Position numbers and translations under genes: made by a program
Shown here: positions 1 to 5,977 of the stretch, in pieces
Numbering within the stretch: the first letter of the stretch is position 1
How the letters are laid out: each line of letters begins with the position of its first letter
Notes under the pieces: model-generated
Database searches by the model: none
The model's input: the letters and a program-made list of their open reading frames with translations, nothing else
What the model was told of the DNA's origin: nothing
Assembly (NCBI GenBank): GCA_003542955.1
Contig: DPJP01000142.1
Location: 1 to 7,942, forward strand
Origin: Armatimonadota bacterium
Lineage (GTDB): Bacteria > Armatimonadota > Zipacnadia > Zipacnadales > UBA11051
Reading direction: 5' to 3'
Length of the DNA: 7,942 bases

Positions 1-23
1 TTCGAATCCCTCCCCCTCCGCCA
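1..23 (+). tRNA. 3' end of a tRNA, probably tRNA-Ser (partial)
   Basis: The window opens inside the T arm. The seven-base T loop TTCGAAT (1-7) is followed by five bases of T stem (8-12), a seven-base 3' acceptor strand CCCCTCC (13-19), discriminator G (20) and an encoded CCA (21-23). This is exactly the spacing of a tRNA 3' end. Discriminator G with an acceptor strand pairing to GGAGGGG is typical of bacterial tRNA-Ser. The anticodon lies outside the window, so the amino acid is inferred from family knowledge and not read. Confidence 0.8.
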
Positions 24-84
24 GAGATGATCTGCCGCCCGGATGCGCGCGACGTTCGGCGGCTCCTCCTCTCGACCATGCATC

Positions 85-110
85 CGCCCGAGACCGACGT
101 GTCTCGGGCG
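85..110 (+). terminator. 10-bp perfect hairpin downstream of the tRNA
   Basis: CGCCCGAGAC (85-94) pairs perfectly with GTCTCGGGCG (101-110) around the six-base loop CGACGT. It lies 61 bases past the tRNA CCA end, a reasonable place for tRNA transcription to end. The sequence after the stem is TCCCCACC and not a run of T, so it is not a classical Rho-independent terminator. It could instead protect a 3' end or be a protein site. Confidence 0.45.
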
Positions 111-345
111 TCCCCACCTGCGATTGAGTTGTCCCCCGGACTATTGAGGACCTTCTCTGCCGCGTTGCCATTCCGCTCGACTTCCGTGACGGCGCGATAG
201 CGATGCCCGCCGCCGGACGGCGATCACATCACTCAGCGCGCAACCAAAGAAGGGAATCGCCCCGTCTGGTGGCGAAGTGAGTCCGCGCGTCCGGCGACTG
301 GGCGTCGCCGAACCTGGCGTGAGGCGCCTGTCTGATCTGGGGATG

Positions 346-350
346 GGAGG
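346..350 (+). promoter_or_regulatory. Ribosome binding site fixing the ATG start at 358
   Basis: GGAGG lies 7 bases before the ATG at 358 within a purine-rich run. It decides this start over the in-frame GTG at 277, which has no comparable site and would place 27 non-hydrophobic residues ahead of the signal peptide. Confidence 0.8.
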
Positions 351-357
351 GGACGGT

Positions 358-1806
358 ATGAGACTCTCTGCGACGTCGACAAATCTGGTGGCAGTTGCGG
401 CTGTGCTCGTGCTCTCGGCCTCGGTGCTCATGTGTGGATGTAGTGGTAACGGAAGCGACAGCACCTCCGGCGCAAGCGGCAGTTCGGCAGCCGTTATACC
501 CGGCACCGTTGGGACGCAGGCGATCGGCAACCTCGTCGGCGACCTGACCGGCAGCGGCAACCCGGAGGTCGCGGCCGCGATCATGATTCTGCGCGTGGTC
601 GTCCAGCTTGAGATACAGCCCCCGGGCGCCGACCTCTGGCAGTGGGACTGTAACAACTCCGGCGGCGTCGACGTAGGCGATGCCATATCGGTCCTCCGCT
701 GCGTCGTCGGGCTCGACACCTGGCCGATCGGCGTCCACGGCGGCGATGTCACCGCTATCGGCGCCGGGCAGTTCAACAGCTTTGCCGTGCGCGGCCCAGA
801 CGGCGCCCCGTGGGCATGGGGCAGAAACAACTCAAACTCCCTCGGCGACGGCACCGACGTGCAGCAGCGCAACTCGCCCGTGCAGGTTGTCGACCTCACC
901 GGCGTGACCGCCATCCAGGGCGGCGTGGGGAGGACACTCGCGCTCAGCGGGGGCAATGTCTACCGATGGGGCGCAGCCTGGGACAACGAATTCTACCCGG
1001 CTTCCAACGTCCCTGTGACCGTTGCTGGGCTCACCGGCGTCAGCCAGATTGCGCAGCCCTACCCGCTCAAAGCCGACGGCACCGTGTGGCAGTTCCCCGG
1101 CATCGAGGGGGGCAACGGCGTGCGCTTCTACGATGTCGACCACCCAAACCAGGTGCCGCTCGACGGCCAGTTCATCGCCGTGCCGTCATGGCTGATGTAC
1201 TCCGAGTTCGCCGTCAAGGACGACGGCACGATCTGGAGATGGCTCTACTTCGAAGATACATTTACCCAGGACTACCACTTCGAGCAGTACCAGTATGGCC
1301 CACTGACGGAGGTCACCTTCATCGCCGCGGGATGGGCATCAAATGTGGATTCGCCGGAGTTCTTCACGGTCATCCGCGGCGACGAGAAAGAGGTCTGGGG
1401 CTGGGGAGGCAACAACGAGGGCCAGCTTGGCAACGGGACGAAGGTAGCCGTTCACATGTCATCACCCGTCCGCATGGGCGATCTCACCGGCGCGGTGGCC
1501 ATCGCCTGCGGCAACCTGCACACGATGGTGCTGCTGGAGAATGGAGACCTCTATACGTGTGGCTGGAACCACTGGGGGCAGCTCGGCACCGGCGACACCA
1601 CCGACAGCCTGGTGCCGGTGAAGGTCATGACCGGGGTCAAGGCAATAGCCGCCGGAGGCTCACATAGCCTGGCGCTGACCAACGACGGCGCGGTCTTTGC
1701 CTGGGGACACAACTACTACGGTCAGATCGGCGTCGGCAAGGACCCCGTCCATGATGGCGATCTCTGGTGGCGGGTAAACACGCCGACGCAGATCAGTTTC
1801 CCGTAG
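358..1806 (+). CDS. Lipoprotein with N-terminal dockerin-like domain and RCC1-type beta-propeller
   Basis: This 482-residue protein is predicted to be lipid-anchored and exported. Residues 1-27 are a signal peptide with a basic start and a hydrophobic core (10-25), ending at MCGC, with Cys28 as the probable lipidated residue. The lipobox is imperfect because Met occupies -3. A Ser/Gly-rich linker follows. Residues 59-124 are a dockerin-like pair of EF-hand units. The first loop (from Asp62) lacks the acidic residue at position 12 (Ala73). The second has Asp97, Asn99, Ser101, Asp105 and Asp108 in canonical places. Residues 131-482 divide without remainder into seven RCC1-like units of 43-60 residues: 131-182, 183-227, 228-270, 271-318, 319-378, 379-426 and 427-482. 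Units 1 and 5-7 carry the WGxN...xLGxG type of motif; units 2-4 are diverged. Seven units would close one propeller. RCC1 folds usually bind proteins; the ligand here is unknown. The first 125 residues are paralogous to those of the next gene. Confidence 0.9.
   Translation: MRLSATSTNLVAVAAVLVLSASVLMCGCSGNGSDSTSGASGSSAAVIPGTVGTQAIGNLVGDLTGSGNPEVAAAIMILRVVVQLEIQPPGADLWQWDCNNSGGVDVGDAISVLRCVVGLDTWPIGVHGGDVTAIGAGQFNSFAVRGPDGAPWAWGRNNSNSLGDGTDVQQRNSPVQVVDLTGVTAIQGGVGRTLALSGGNVYRWGAAWDNEFYPASNVPVTVAGLTGVSQIAQPYPLKADGTVWQFPGIEGGNGVRFYDVDHPNQVPLDGQFIAVPSWLMYSEFAVKDDGTIWRWLYFEDTFTQDYHFEQYQYGPLTEVTFIAAGWASNVDSPEFFTVIRGDEKEVWGWGGNNEGQLGNGTKVAVHMSSPVRMGDLTGAVAIACGNLHTMVLLENGDLYTCGWNHWGQLGTGDTTDSLVPVKVMTGVKAIAAGGSHSLALTNDGAVFAWGHNYYGQIGVGKDPVHDGDLWWRVNTPTQISFP
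531..730 (+). repeat. Dockerin-module coding block, copy 1
   Basis: This stretch aligns without gaps to 2261-2460 at a constant offset of 1730 bases. By eye, about 38 of 60 bases match over the first-loop part (541-600) and about 50 of 60 over the second-loop part (661-720), including an identical 15-base run GGCGATGCCATATCG at 676-690. It encodes the dockerin-like domain of the first lipoprotein. The two copies are diverged paralogous coding sequence and not a recent transposable repeat. Confidence 0.8.
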
Positions 1807-2069
1807 GTTTGTCGGCCCCATCTCGTCGGCAGGCCTTCGCCACCTTCGCGATCACTGTGCTTCGCGCCCAGGCGGACGCTACCTGTAATCCGGGGGGGAA
1901 CACCTGTTGCGCGACGGACTGCTCGCGCGGGTCCCGGGCACATGCATCCATCTGGCCGATGCGCTGAGTTGTCACAGCGGAGCGGGCCGTTGCTCCGTGG
2001 CAGGGCTGGGAGTAGTTGCTGCCGTTCATACGCCCAATAGCGGGAACCTGGCTGCAGGAAGGTGAGGGC
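1807..2069. other. Intergenic region between the two lipoprotein genes
   Basis: These 263 bases contain no supported gene. They include a run of seven G (1892-1898) and a small 6-bp hairpin, CGGAGC (1978-1983) with GCTCCG (1992-1997), in the leader of the second lipoprotein gene. There is no obvious terminator after the first gene, so read-through from it cannot be excluded. I do not see a strong promoter match. Confidence 0.5.
2057..2066 (+). promoter_or_regulatory. Ribosome binding site fixing the ATG start at 2070
   Basis: The purine-rich GGAAGGTGAG just upstream of the ATG at 2070 supports that start. The frame is open to an earlier ATG at 2016, but 2070 begins MRLC..., which aligns residue for residue with the start of the paralog and puts the lipidated cysteine at position 28 in both. 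Confidence 0.75.
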
Positions 2070-3704
2070 ATGAGGCTCTGTCGGGCTACGCGCGACCTGG
2101 TTGCTCCCATTGTTGGTGTCACATTCCTGGCGTGTCTGCTTGTGTCGGGGTGTGGAGGCGGCGGAGGCGAGAACGCCCCCGGCGTGACCGCATCTATCAG
2201 CACCGGCGCGACGACGGCCGCCGGCCCCTCCACCGCGGCTGGTTCGCTGCAGTCGGGAGGGCTGGTCGGCGATCTCATGGGGACGGGAAACCCCGAGGTG
2301 GGCTCGGCTATTCGTATCCTCCGTGTGGTCGTCGGGCTCGATCCGCAGCCCGACGCCGATGAGCTGTGGCAGTGGAACTGCAACAACTCTGGCGGTGTGG
2401 AGGTCGGCGATGCCATATCGCTCCTCCGCTGCGTGGTGGGGCTGGACCCGTGGCCCATCGTGGTGGCGTGGACGTTCACGGCGACCCCATGGGACGAGAA
2501 GGCGTACTCGTCCCCCGACGGCGTGTTGACGCTGGACATGCCGTGGTACGCGGTGGACACGACCACCGCCATCACCGTCACCGCGACCACCGATTGCCCC
2601 GCAGATCCGGGCCTGGTGCCCGGAACCGTCTACGACTACGAGCCTGACGGGCTGCAGTTCGGCTCCTTGCCGACCCTCAGCGTGGAGTATGACCCCGCCA
2701 ACATACCGGCCGGGACGCCGGAGACATCGCTGCGGATCGCGAAAGTCGTCTCCGACGCCTGGAGCCCGCTACCCAGCACGGTCGATACCGATGCCCACAC
2801 CGTCTCGGCAGAGATCAACGGCTTCTGCGTCATCGGCGTGGTAGGCCAGCCGACTGATCCCCGTTTCGTGAGCAAGTGGACGGTCGTGGACGGCGTTCCA
2901 CTCGACGCGCCGAGCGGAATCTGCGTTGATAGCGGCGGCCAGGTCTACGTCGCCGACACGGGCAATGACAGCGTCGTGGTCACCACCCCTGCCGGCGTCG
3001 TCGTCACCCGGTACCCGGCCGAGACATTCTACAGCCTCTATCCGACCGCTGTCGCGGTGTACGGCGCCGCGAAAACGGTCTGCATCCTCGACAAGGCCAA
3101 CGGCCGCGTCGTGAGATGCACCCAGCAGGGCCTCCGTATCGATGACCTGCACCCCGCCTACGCGCTCGGGCAGGCCTCCAAGGCCATGGCGCTGGATGGC
3201 AACGGCTTCTGCTACGTCCCGGTGATCGAGACCAACAGCGTCCATGTGCGCACCTGGGAGGGAGAGGGCCCGTTCACCTTCGGCTCCGAGGGCTACGGCG
3301 ACGGGCAATTCCACTTCAGCAACGCGGTAGTGGGGATCGCCGTGAAGGCGGATGGCACAATCTACGTGTCGGAATCAAACCGGCTGGCAGAATCGGGCCG
3401 CATACAGATGTTCACCCCCGGAGGCGCCTTCATCGCCAGGTGGGAACCCGCGGCCGGGGCCGCCGTTTCCGTGACGAAGCCGGGACCCATCACATTCGAT
3501 AGCGCCGGCAATCTCTATGTAGCAGACCTTGCCGACTGCGTCGTGAAGAAGTACTCGGCTGCAGGGCAATTCCTGGGCAAATGGGGCTCATACGGCACCG
3601 AAGACAGTCAGTTCAAGGACCCGACCGGCATTGCGGTGGATGGCAATGGGTACCTTTTCGTCGTGGACGCCGAACTCAACTGCGTCCAGAGGTTCTCGCC
3701 GTGA
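2070..3704 (+). CDS. Lipoprotein with N-terminal dockerin-like domain, ZU5-like domain and NHL beta-propeller
   Basis: This 544-residue protein is a predicted lipoprotein. Its signal peptide ends in a good lipobox, Val25-Ser26-Gly27-Cys28, followed by a Gly-rich then Thr/Ala/Ser-rich linker. Residues 65-130 are a dockerin-like pair. Loop 1 (from Asp68) has Met70 and Ser79 in place of calcium ligands; loop 2 (Asn103, Asn105, Ser107, Glu111, Asp114) is largely intact. The helices of the two halves resemble each other (AIRILRVVVGLDPQP and AISLLRCVVGLDPWP). Residues about 131-258 look like a bacterial ZU5-like beta-sandwich: PGTVYDYEPDG..F, then YDPANIPAG, then LPSTVDT.ahTV. Residues about 265-544 form six NHL-type blades starting near 281, 325, 370, 420, 471 and 518, each with the PxGIAVDxxGxxYVxD pattern to varying degree; the strand near 266-275 may close the ring. 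NHL propellers bind proteins or ligands or, in some families, act as lyases; no catalytic signature is evident. The 5' third is paralogous to the preceding gene. Confidence 0.9.
   Translation: MRLCRATRDLVAPIVGVTFLACLLVSGCGGGGGENAPGVTASISTGATTAAGPSTAAGSLQSGGLVGDLMGTGNPEVGSAIRILRVVVGLDPQPDADELWQWNCNNSGGVEVGDAISLLRCVVGLDPWPIVVAWTFTATPWDEKAYSSPDGVLTLDMPWYAVDTTTAITVTATTDCPADPGLVPGTVYDYEPDGLQFGSLPTLSVEYDPANIPAGTPETSLRIAKVVSDAWSPLPSTVDTDAHTVSAEINGFCVIGVVGQPTDPRFVSKWTVVDGVPLDAPSGICVDSGGQVYVADTGNDSVVVTTPAGVVVTRYPAETFYSLYPTAVAVYGAAKTVCILDKANGRVVRCTQQGLRIDDLHPAYALGQASKAMALDGNGFCYVPVIETNSVHVRTWEGEGPFTFGSEGYGDGQFHFSNAVVGIAVKADGTIYVSESNRLAESGRIQMFTPGGAFIARWEPAAGAAVSVTKPGPITFDSAGNLYVADLADCVVKKYSAAGQFLGKWGSYGTEDSQFKDPTGIAVDGNGYLFVVDAELNCVQRFSP
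2261..2460 (+). repeat. Dockerin-module coding block, copy 2
   Basis: This is the counterpart of 531-730, aligned without insertions or deletions. The longest identical run visible is GGCGATGCCATATCG at 2406-2420. The second-loop half is clearly better conserved than the first-loop half, at both DNA and protein level. Confidence 0.8.
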
Positions 3705-3956
3705 TTGCCAAGCCCGGCACGGATGGGAGGCGGTTGGCGGTGCGTGCGGAGGTCGGCTGCCACCAGAGACGCCGGCAGTGAGGCTGCGGGCAAAGAACCA
3801 GCCCAAGCGCGTGGAGCAATACTGTCGCAATACCAAAGGGAGACGGACCAGCAGTGGCAGTGCGGGACGAGCGTCTCCCAGAACCGGCCGACGCGGCGCC
3901 GCAGTTGCGTACGCGACCGGCCTTGACCATTCAACGGGAGTAGAGGACATAGACTG
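3705..3956. other. Leader/intergenic region before the isomerase gene
   Basis: These 252 bases contain no supported gene. They include a tandem heptamer GCAATAC at 3816-3822 and 3827-3833 (11 bases start to start), an 8-bp perfect stem GGGAGACG (3838-3845) with CGTCTCCC (3872-3879) enclosing 26 bases, and two palindromes, GCGGCGCCGC (3893-3902) and GCGTACGC (3907-3914). I do not recognise a known riboswitch or the glmS ribozyme here, and no clear promoter stands out. Confidence 0.4.
3942..3947 (+). promoter_or_regulatory. Ribosome binding site of the isomerase gene
   Basis: AGAGGA lies 9 bases before the ATG at 3957, inside a purine-rich run. It supports this start, which also matches the typical beginning of the GlmS isomerase domain (REIHEQPQAI). 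Confidence 0.7.
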
Positions 3957-5015
3957 ATGCCAACACATCCAGAGCCGCACCAGATGCTGCGCGAGATCCA
4001 CGAACAACCCCAGGCCATCCGTGAGACCCTTGAGAAGGAAGGGCCCAATATCGCGGAGGTTGCATCGATCCTGCGCGAGCGCCGCCCCGCCATGGTAATC
4101 CTGGCCGCCCGCGGGACATCAGACAACGCCGGCACGTACCTGCGCTATATCGTCGGTGCCGTCAACGGCATGGTCGTGGCGCCTGCCGCGCCGTCTCTGC
4201 TCACCGTCTACCGGAGCAGGATGCAGATCGAGGACACCGTTGTCATCGGCATCTCGCAGTCGGGCAAGGCCACGGACGTGATCGAGGTGCTGGAGGCATC
4301 CCGTGACCTCGGCGCCATGACCATCGCCCTGACCAACACCGCCGATTCCCCCATCGTGCAGACTGCCGAATTCGCGCTGCTGACCCATGCCCGCGAGGAG
4401 AAGGCGGTCGCGGCCACCAAGACATACACCACGGCGCTGGCAGTGCTCTATCAACTCGCCGCCTGCTGGGCGCAACGCCCGGACCTCCAGGAGTCCATCT
4501 ACGAGGTGCCGGCCGCAATCGAGGCGGTATTCGCCGACCTCGAGCCCCACATCGCCTCGCGCTCCGAGCGCTACACATTCATGGACACCTGTACCGTGCT
4601 CGCGCGCGGTGTCAACTACGCCACCGCCAAGGAGATCGGCCTGAAGCTGCAGGAGTGCTGCCTGATCAACCCCGAGCCCTGGAGCGCCGCTGACTACATG
4701 CACGGACCCATCGCCGCGCTGCAGCCGGGCAGCCCGGTGATGCTCCTGGCCCCGCAGGGCCCCTCACTCGGCTCGATGCTCGAGGTGGCGCGGGCGGTGA
4801 AAGAGCGACAGGGGGAGATGATCGTCTTCTCCGACGACGACGAGGCGCTGTCAGATGCCAGAGTCCCGATGAAGCTGCCCTATCTGGGGCAGTCATACTG
4901 GTCGCCGATTGTCATTGCCGTAGCCGGCCAGCTCTTCGCCTACTACCTGGCCGTGCACAAGGACCTCAACCCCGACAAGCCGCGCGGGCTCAACAAGGTC
5001 ACGCTCACGTACTGA
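3957..5015 (+). CDS. Double-SIS sugar-phosphate isomerase/deaminase (GlmS isomerase-like, NagB-II/AgaS group)
   Basis: This is a 352-residue cytoplasmic enzyme built like the isomerase half of GlmS (glucosamine-6-phosphate synthase) without the N-terminal glutaminase domain. Residues 12-22 match the usual start of that half. SIS domain 1 (about 40-170) has ARGTS at 51-55 and the phosphate-binding SQSG at 100-103. SIS domain 2 (about 200-335) has LKLQE (229-233) and YMHGP (247-251). Aligning by motif to E. coli GlmS, catalytic Glu488, His504 and Lys603 correspond to Glu233, His249 and Lys347, and the tail PRGLNKVTLTY resembles the GlmS C-terminus. The residue at the GlmS Thr352 position is Ala105, with Thr106 next to it. 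Such free-standing proteins are usually glucosamine-6-phosphate deaminases (NagB-II) or related amino-sugar isomerases; which substrate is used here cannot be read. It appears monocistronic, ending before a strong hairpin. Confidence 0.9.
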   Translation: MPTHPEPHQMLREIHEQPQAIRETLEKEGPNIAEVASILRERRPAMVILAARGTSDNAGTYLRYIVGAVNGMVVAPAAPSLLTVYRSRMQIEDTVVIGISQSGKATDVIEVLEASRDLGAMTIALTNTADSPIVQTAEFALLTHAREEKAVAATKTYTTALAVLYQLAACWAQRPDLQESIYEVPAAIEAVFADLEPHIASRSERYTFMDTCTVLARGVNYATAKEIGLKLQECCLINPEPWSAADYMHGPIAALQPGSPVMLLAPQGPSLGSMLEVARAVKERQGEMIVFSDDDEALSDARVPMKLPYLGQSYWSPIVIAVAGQLFAYYLAVHKDLNPDKPRGLNKVTLTY

Positions 5016-5021
5016 AGATCC

Positions 5022-5057
5022 CTTCCAGCCGGACTCGAGAGCGAGTCCGGCTGGAAG
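5022..5057. terminator. 16-bp perfect hairpin between convergent genes
   Basis: Positions 5022-5037 (CTTCCAGCCGGACTCG) pair perfectly with 5042-5057 around the tetraloop AGAG. It begins 6 bases after the isomerase stop and ends 17 bases before the stop of the convergent minus-strand gene, so it can serve both directions. Neither flank has a T run, so termination may be U-tract independent, or the stem may mainly block read-through and protect both 3' ends. Confidence 0.75.
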
Positions 5058-5074
5058 CTCCTGAGCGGCTCTGC

Positions 5075-5878
5075 CTACTCCCCCTCGGGGTAGGCCGGGG
5101 TGCTGAAGATCAGCCAGCCCTTCTCCGTGCGCCTCAGCACGTAGTCCTCGCTGCTCGTCGACGTGTCGGAGCTGTCGCTCGGCGACCAGACCACCTCGAC
5201 GATGAAGTCGATGCTGTAGTCGTTGAGGAACTGGTAGTCGGTGATTGTCTTGCTATGAACGACGAGGTCCTCCTGCCCCTGCACCTCCGGCACAAAGCGG
5301 GCCGCGGCCTGCCCACCGAGGTACCTGGCCATCTCGTTGCCGTCATGCCCAAGATCGGCCGCGAGGTACTTCTCCAGCACCACCCGTGCCTCCGCGACGG
5401 CGTCGTCGGAGGACACCGTCTCCTCATCAGGGGTATCGGCATCCGCGTCGTCGGTGGCGGGCTGAACGGCACCCCTTTCACCGTCCTTGACGGACTCGCC
5501 CGGCGACGGCGCCATCTCCGGCGTCGTCTCCTCCGTCGGCATCTGGACGGTGGTATCCGGCATCTCTTCGGGGGGGCCGAAGCGCTGCCCCAGCAGGTAG
5601 CCCCCAACGCCTATAACCACCAGGAGCATGAGCCCGAGCGCAACGAGGACGACGATCAGCGCGACGTTGCCGCCACCCCGAGCGGGAGCCGGTGCGGCCG
5701 GTTGCGGCTGGGCCTGAACGGGCGCGGGCTGGGCAGCGGTCGGCTGAGAGGGCGGAGGTTGAGCGGGCTCGTCCTGCGGAGACAGCAGCACCGTCTGGTC
5801 GATGGATAGCTCCGCGCCACACCCCTTGCAGAAGCGCGCATTGTCGTCGTTTTCTACGCCGCAACCCGTGCAGTACAT
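5075..5878 (-). CDS. Zinc-ribbon, single-pass membrane protein with C-terminal NTF2-like-type domain
   Basis: This 267-residue protein was not recognised as a named family. Residues 1-22 are a zinc ribbon with two CxxC pairs (Cys3/Cys6 and Cys17/Cys20) of the common zinc-ribbon type found at the N-terminus of many bacterial membrane proteins. A Pro/Ala/Gln-rich linker (38-67) leads to one strongly hydrophobic helix (about 71-97). An acidic, Thr/Pro-rich low-complexity stretch follows (about 102-158). The folded C-terminal part (158-267) has a helix with ARVVLEKYLAADL and later strands including FIVEVVW, YVLRRTEKGWLI and FSTPAY, resembling the helix-plus-sheet layout of NTF2-like domains; that assignment is tentative. 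The expected topology is zinc ribbon inside and C-terminal domain outside. It lies 97 bases downstream of the large propeller gene on the same strand, so it may be the last gene of that operon. Confidence 0.85.
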   Translation of the reverse strand: MYCTGCGVENDDNARFCKGCGAELSIDQTVLLSPQDEPAQPPPSQPTAAQPAPVQAQPQPAAPAPARGGGNVALIVVLVALGLMLLVVIGVGGYLLGQRFGPPEEMPDTTVQMPTEETTPEMAPSPGESVKDGERGAVQPATDDADADTPDEETVSSDDAVAEARVVLEKYLAADLGHDGNEMARYLGGQAAARFVPEVQGQEDLVVHSKTITDYQFLNDYSIDFIVEVVWSPSDSSDTSTSSEDYVLRRTEKGWLIFSTPAYPEGE

Positions 5879-5885
5879 GGTCAGA

Positions 5886-5891
5886 CCTCCC
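5886..5891 (-). promoter_or_regulatory. Ribosome binding site of the zinc-ribbon gene
   Basis: On the minus strand GGGAGG is separated by 7 bases from the ATG whose first base is 5878. It is close to consensus and supports a start that begins directly with the zinc-ribbon cysteines. Confidence 0.8.
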
Positions 5892-5977
5892 TATTACGCG
5901 TCTCAACACGGCGCAAGCCCGAGAACTCACCTGCGCTGGTTCGCCGCGTCAACCCCGCTTCCTCCCGGCCCTCCGGC

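Larger units (their letters stand above)
24..357. other. Noncoding region between the tRNA and the first lipoprotein gene
   Basis: I see no convincing gene in these 334 bases. They hold the hairpin at 85-110, a small 5-bp stem (209-213 with 219-223), and a perfect 7-bp stem (292-298 with 304-310, loop TGGGC) in the leader of the next gene. The downstream reading frame stays open back to a GTG at 277, but the ATG at 358 has the ribosome binding site and begins a normal signal peptide, so 277-357 is treated as leader. I found no convincing -35/-10 pair. Confidence 0.6.

Noticed and set aside
1..23. tRNA 3' end as an attachment site for an integrated island
   Set aside because: No second copy of the tRNA 3' sequence and no integrase gene is visible in the window.
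141..956. Long minus-strand open frame opposite the first lipoprotein gene
   Set aside because: It lies antisense to a gene with a clear signal peptide and domains. Its product is a Pro/Ser/Thr/Arg-rich string with no recognisable domain, as expected of a shadow frame in GC-rich DNA.
1892..1898. Run of seven G as a phase-variation tract
   Set aside because: It is noncoding, short, about 170 bases from the next start, and not within a visible promoter.
1767..1967. Small plus-strand frame overlapping the end of the first lipoprotein gene
   Set aside because: Its start lies inside the RCC1 coding sequence with no good ribosome binding site, and the product has no features.
125..1973. Shared 9-mer TGAGTTGTC upstream of both lipoprotein genes (125-133 and 1965-1973) as a common promoter element
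   Set aside because: It lies at different distances from the two starts (about 225 and 97 bases) and has no matching -10 box at the right spacing, so a chance match is likelier.
1793..2590. Minus-strand open frame across the intergenic gap and the start of the second lipoprotein gene
   Set aside because: Part of its product resembles the antisense of the first lipoprotein's dockerin region, which is simply the two paralogous blocks read backwards. It has no domain of its own.
3705..3956. glmS ribozyme or known riboswitch before the isomerase gene
   Set aside because: The region has a few stems, but I could not match the conserved core of the glmS ribozyme or of common riboswitches. The gene also lacks the glutaminase half of true glmS.
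4119..4703. Minus-strand open frame within the isomerase gene
   Set aside because: It is entirely antisense to a strongly supported enzyme and has no recognisable domain, so it is a shadow frame.
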